This document shows, one piece after another, positions 37,504-39,010 of a stretch of DNA of 39,010 nt (the first letter of the stretch is position 1; every line of letters starts with the position of its first letter). The DNA is from an uncultured Enterobacteriaceae bacterium. GTDB taxonomy: Bacteria > Pseudomonadota > Gammaproteobacteria > Enterobacterales > Enterobacteriaceae. The position numbers and the translations under genes are program-made. The notes beneath the pieces are model-generated. The model was not told the DNA's origin. It saw only the letters and a program-made list of their open reading frames with translations, and did no database searches. The stretch is taken from assembly GCA_945271245.1 (NCBI GenBank), contig CALYPF010000014.1, forward strand, positions 1 to 39,010. Reading direction: 5' to 3'.

Positions 37504-38181
37504 ATGGCCGACACTTTAGAGAGAAATATCAAATACCTTATGGATAAAGCCGGGATCTCTAGCGTTACTGGCCTGGCGCGGCAGCTTAAAATGCAGCAGT
37601 CTACTCTGCACCGCATGTTAACCGGAGAGGTGCGCGATCCCAAGTACACCACGCTTAGCCACATCGCCAGCTTTTTTGGCGTGTCACCGGTCGATCTGAT
37701 TGAGCGGGATCTGAAATATATGCCGGAGAATCCCGACGGCGATAAACCCGCGCTGGCTAATGAACCCTGCCAGTTTCACGCGCGCGGCGTGCCGGTGCTT
37801 GGCAATACGCAGCTTGGGCACGGCGGCTACTGGAGCGATATGGAATATCCGGTCGGTGCCGGTGACGGCTATTTGCGCTGGCCTTCCAGCGATGAGGAAG
37901 TCTATGCGCTGAAATGCGTAGGGGATTCAATGATGCCGCGTATTAAAGAAGGGGAATTCGTCATTATTGAGCCCAATCATAATTTTCATCCCGGAGATGA
38001 AGTGCTGGTGGTCACGCACAATGGCGAAGTCATGGTGAAGACGTTTTTATTTGAGCGGGATGGTTTTTATCATCTCCTGCCGGTTAATGAAGATCATGCG
38101 CCTATCCGTCTTGCAAAAAGCGATGTGGCGAAAATGCAGTACGTAGCAGGGATTGCCAAATCAACGCTTTGGGCACCTTGA
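37504..38181 (+). CDS. S24-type phage repressor (HTH plus LexA-like domain)
   Basis: The 225-residue protein has an N-terminal helix-turn-helix (about 16-45, GLARQLKMQQSTLHRMLTG region) and a C-terminal S24 domain. The peptidase dyad is present: Ser142 in VGDSMMP and Lys179 in VMVKTF. At the usual Ala-Gly cleavage position the sequence reads NTQLGHGG (Leu104-Gly105), so canonical self-cleavage is uncertain. ATG 37504 has GGA five bases upstream; GTG 37495 is an alternative. It is the only plus-strand gene of the tail locus and probably represses Q. No Cro, CII or replication genes accompany it. Confidence 0.88.
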   Translation: MADTLERNIKYLMDKAGISSVTGLARQLKMQQSTLHRMLTGEVRDPKYTTLSHIASFFGVSPVDLIERDLKYMPENPDGDKPALANEPCQFHARGVPVLGNTQLGHGGYWSDMEYPVGAGDGYLRWPSSDEEVYALKCVGDSMMPRIKEGEFVIIEPNHNFHPGDEVLVVTHNGEVMVKTFLFERDGFYHLLPVNEDHAPIRLAKSDVAKMQYVAGIAKSTLWAP

Positions 38182-38238
38182 TTGCATTCTATGCAATAAT
38201 GCATAAATATCGATCTGCAACCAAAAGATAATTCAGCG

Positions 38239-38244
38239 TATAAT
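38239..38244 (+). promoter_or_regulatory. Candidate -10 of yfhL
   Basis: A perfect TATAAT lies 34 bases before the yfhL ATG. The -35 at 17 bases (TGCAAC) is weak. An AT-rich palindrome ATTGCAT-TCT-ATGCAAT (38181-38197) follows the repressor gene. Confidence 0.5.
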
Positions 38245-38277
38245 GCCGCCCCCTGTGAGAGCGATGAGAACTGCCCC

Positions 38278-38538
38278 ATGGCGTTATTAATTACCAAAAA
38301 ATGCATTAATTGCGATATGTGCGAGCCGGAATGCCCGAACGATGCCATCTCCATGGGGGAGAACATTTACCAGATTGACAGCGATCGCTGCACCGAGTGT
38401 ATCGGCCATTACGATACCCCGACGTGCCAGAAAGTCTGCCCAATCCCGAATACGATTATTGTCGATCCTGCTCATCAGGAAACGGAAGAGCAGCTTTGGG
38501 ATAAATTTGTGCTGCTCCACCATGCGGATAAGCTATAG
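38278..38538 (+). CDS. yfhL: YfhL, 2[4Fe-4S] ferredoxin
   Basis: The 86-residue protein is close to E. coli YfhL, an Allochromatium-type ferredoxin with two [4Fe-4S] clusters. Cluster motifs are CINCDMCEPECPN near the N-terminus and CTECIGHYDTPTCQKVCP, with the short insertion between cysteines typical of this ferredoxin group. The frame is complete and ends LHHADKL. Its last 40 bases recur twice downstream at about 38705-38742 and 38910-38947, fused to acpS fragments. It marks the chromosomal side of the tail locus, since yfhH and yfhL are neighbours in E. coli. Confidence 0.95.
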   Translation: MALLITKKCINCDMCEPECPNDAISMGENIYQIDSDRCTECIGHYDTPTCQKVCPIPNTIIVDPAHQETEEQLWDKFVLLHHADKL

Positions 38539-38545
38539 CGCCCCT

Positions 38546-38704
38546 CAATGATTACCGTCGCACAGGCATAGCGCCGCTCATCGGCGAGCGAGACGTGAAC
38601 TGCGCATACGCCCATGCGCCGGGCCAGTTCACCGGCCGCGCCGTGAAAGCGTAATTGCGGCTTACCGGGTTCATCGTCGATCGCTTCAACAAATTGCTGG
38701 TGAG
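38546..38704 (-). pseudogene. acpS: acpS 3' fragment, copy 1
   Basis: On the minus strand this encodes only the last third of holo-ACP synthase: HQQFVEAIDDEPGKPQLRF, then LARRMGVCAVHVSLADERRYACATVIIE. The catalytic N-terminal half (with the Mg-binding Asp and Glu) is missing; upstream sequence is an antisense piece of the yfhL end. The natural stop is altered at the junction, so the frame runs on into antisense yfhL. AcpS transfers phosphopantetheine to acyl carrier protein and is essential, so a working copy must exist elsewhere. Confidence 0.88.
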
Positions 38705-38736
38705 ATAAATTTATCCTGCTCCACCATGCGGATAAG

Positions 38737-38909
38737 CTATCGCACTCCCTCAATGATTACCGTCGCACAGGCATAGCGCCGCTCATCGGCAAGCGAGACG
38801 TGAACTGCGCATACGCCCATGCGCCGGGCCAGTTCACCGGCCGCGCCGTGAAAGCGTAATTGCGGCTTACCGGGTTCATCGTCGATCGCTTCAACAAATT
38901 GCTGGTGAG
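38737..38909 (-). pseudogene. acpS: acpS 3' fragment, copy 2
   Basis: Same fragment as copy 1, but with the proper end TVIIEGVR and a TAG stop at 38739-38737. The N-terminal part is again replaced by antisense yfhL sequence. Not functional as an enzyme. Downstream, after one more yfhL tail and the last acpS codons, the IS terminus begins. Confidence 0.88.
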
Positions 38910-38958
38910 ATAAATTTATCCTGCTCCACCATGCGGATAAGCTATCGCACTCCCTCAA

Positions 38959-39010
38959 TGTCAACAACGGGTAAAAAGTGATCCACTTACCGTCACCACC
39001 AACGGTCTAA
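38959..39010. mobile_element. Insertion-sequence terminus (IS21-like), right edge
   Basis: TGTCAACAACGGG starts at 38959, and 48 bases (to 39006) are the exact reverse complement of 1-48. The four remaining bases belong to the element interior. It interrupts the end of the acpS repeat. Inverted identical ends on both sides of 38.9 kb mean that recombination between the copies could invert the whole segment, or that the assembly broke at repeats. Confidence 0.7.

Larger units (their letters stand above)
38546..38960. repeat. 205-bp tandem duplication (acpS fragment plus yfhL tail)
   Basis: Unit 1 is 38546-38750 and unit 2 is 38751-38955, with CAATG repeated at 38956. Each joins the acpS 3' fragment to the last 40 bases of yfhL. 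The two units differ at one base that I can see (GGCGAGC against GGCAAGC), so the duplication is recent or kept uniform. The array stops exactly at the IS terminus. Confidence 0.9.

Noticed and set aside
23299-38277. Prophage attachment sites (attL/attR) flanking the tail locus
   Set aside because: I found no convincing direct repeat at the two sides and there is no integrase gene.

Overview
The window looks like chromosome from an enterobacterial insect symbiont undergoing genome decay, probably Sodalis-allied (inference). The backbone follows the Escherichia coli order csiE, yphA, glyA, hmp, glnB, glrR-qseG-glrK-glmY, purL, mltF, tadA, pgpC, yfhH, yfhL, acpS. Protein lengths and key residues are close to E. 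coli. Both ends carry the same 48-bp insertion-sequence terminus in inverted orientation (IS21-like). Several backbone genes are broken: csiE and acpS are truncated, hmp has an amber codon, a glrR-glnB fragment is duplicated, and an acetyltransferase is a remnant.

Layout. 1-5.7 kb: IS end, csiE remnant, a YnfC-like exported protein, yphA, glyA with a PurR operator, and hmp with an intact NsrR-type operator but a stop at codon 34. 5.7-10.2 kb: glnB, the overlapping glrR/qseG/glrK genes, and the small RNA glmY with a sigma54 promoter and three GlrR-type boxes. 10.2-16.7 kb: a 0.7-kb stretch with no convincing gene, purL with its PurR site, and divergent mltF. 17-18.2 kb: an AT-rich orphan lipoprotein gene and an inverted, decayed copy of the glrR-glnB junction. 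18.2-22.7 kb: a murQ-murP-pgpC-tadA operon divergent from an RpiR-family regulator (YfhH type), with two palindromic candidate operators between them. 22.9-23.3 kb: an acetyltransferase remnant. 38.3-39 kb: yfhL, two 205-bp tandem copies of an acpS 3' fragment, and the second IS end.

The main find is a compact contractile phage-tail locus at 23.3-38.2 kb, best read as a tailocin (headless, R-type-bacteriocin-like particle). It has an S24-type repressor, a Q-type antiterminator, endolysin, holin, Rz with embedded Rz1, then a tail terminator, DUF3383-type sheath, tube, two tail-assembly chaperone frames joined by a predicted -1 frameshift at T_TTT_TTG, tape measure, Dit-like protein, baseplate plug, hub, spike, gp25-like wedge, gpJ-like protein, DUF2612 wedge and a His-rich fibre. 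No terminase, portal, capsid, integrase or replication gene is present. An intrinsic terminator lies where the head genes would be expected. All structural frames are open, although neighbouring chromosomal genes are decaying. The predicted control is a repressor over Q, then Q-dependent read-through of a series of terminators, including an unusual array of about 107-bp repeats between Q and the lysis genes, each with a terminator hairpin and a nested palindrome.
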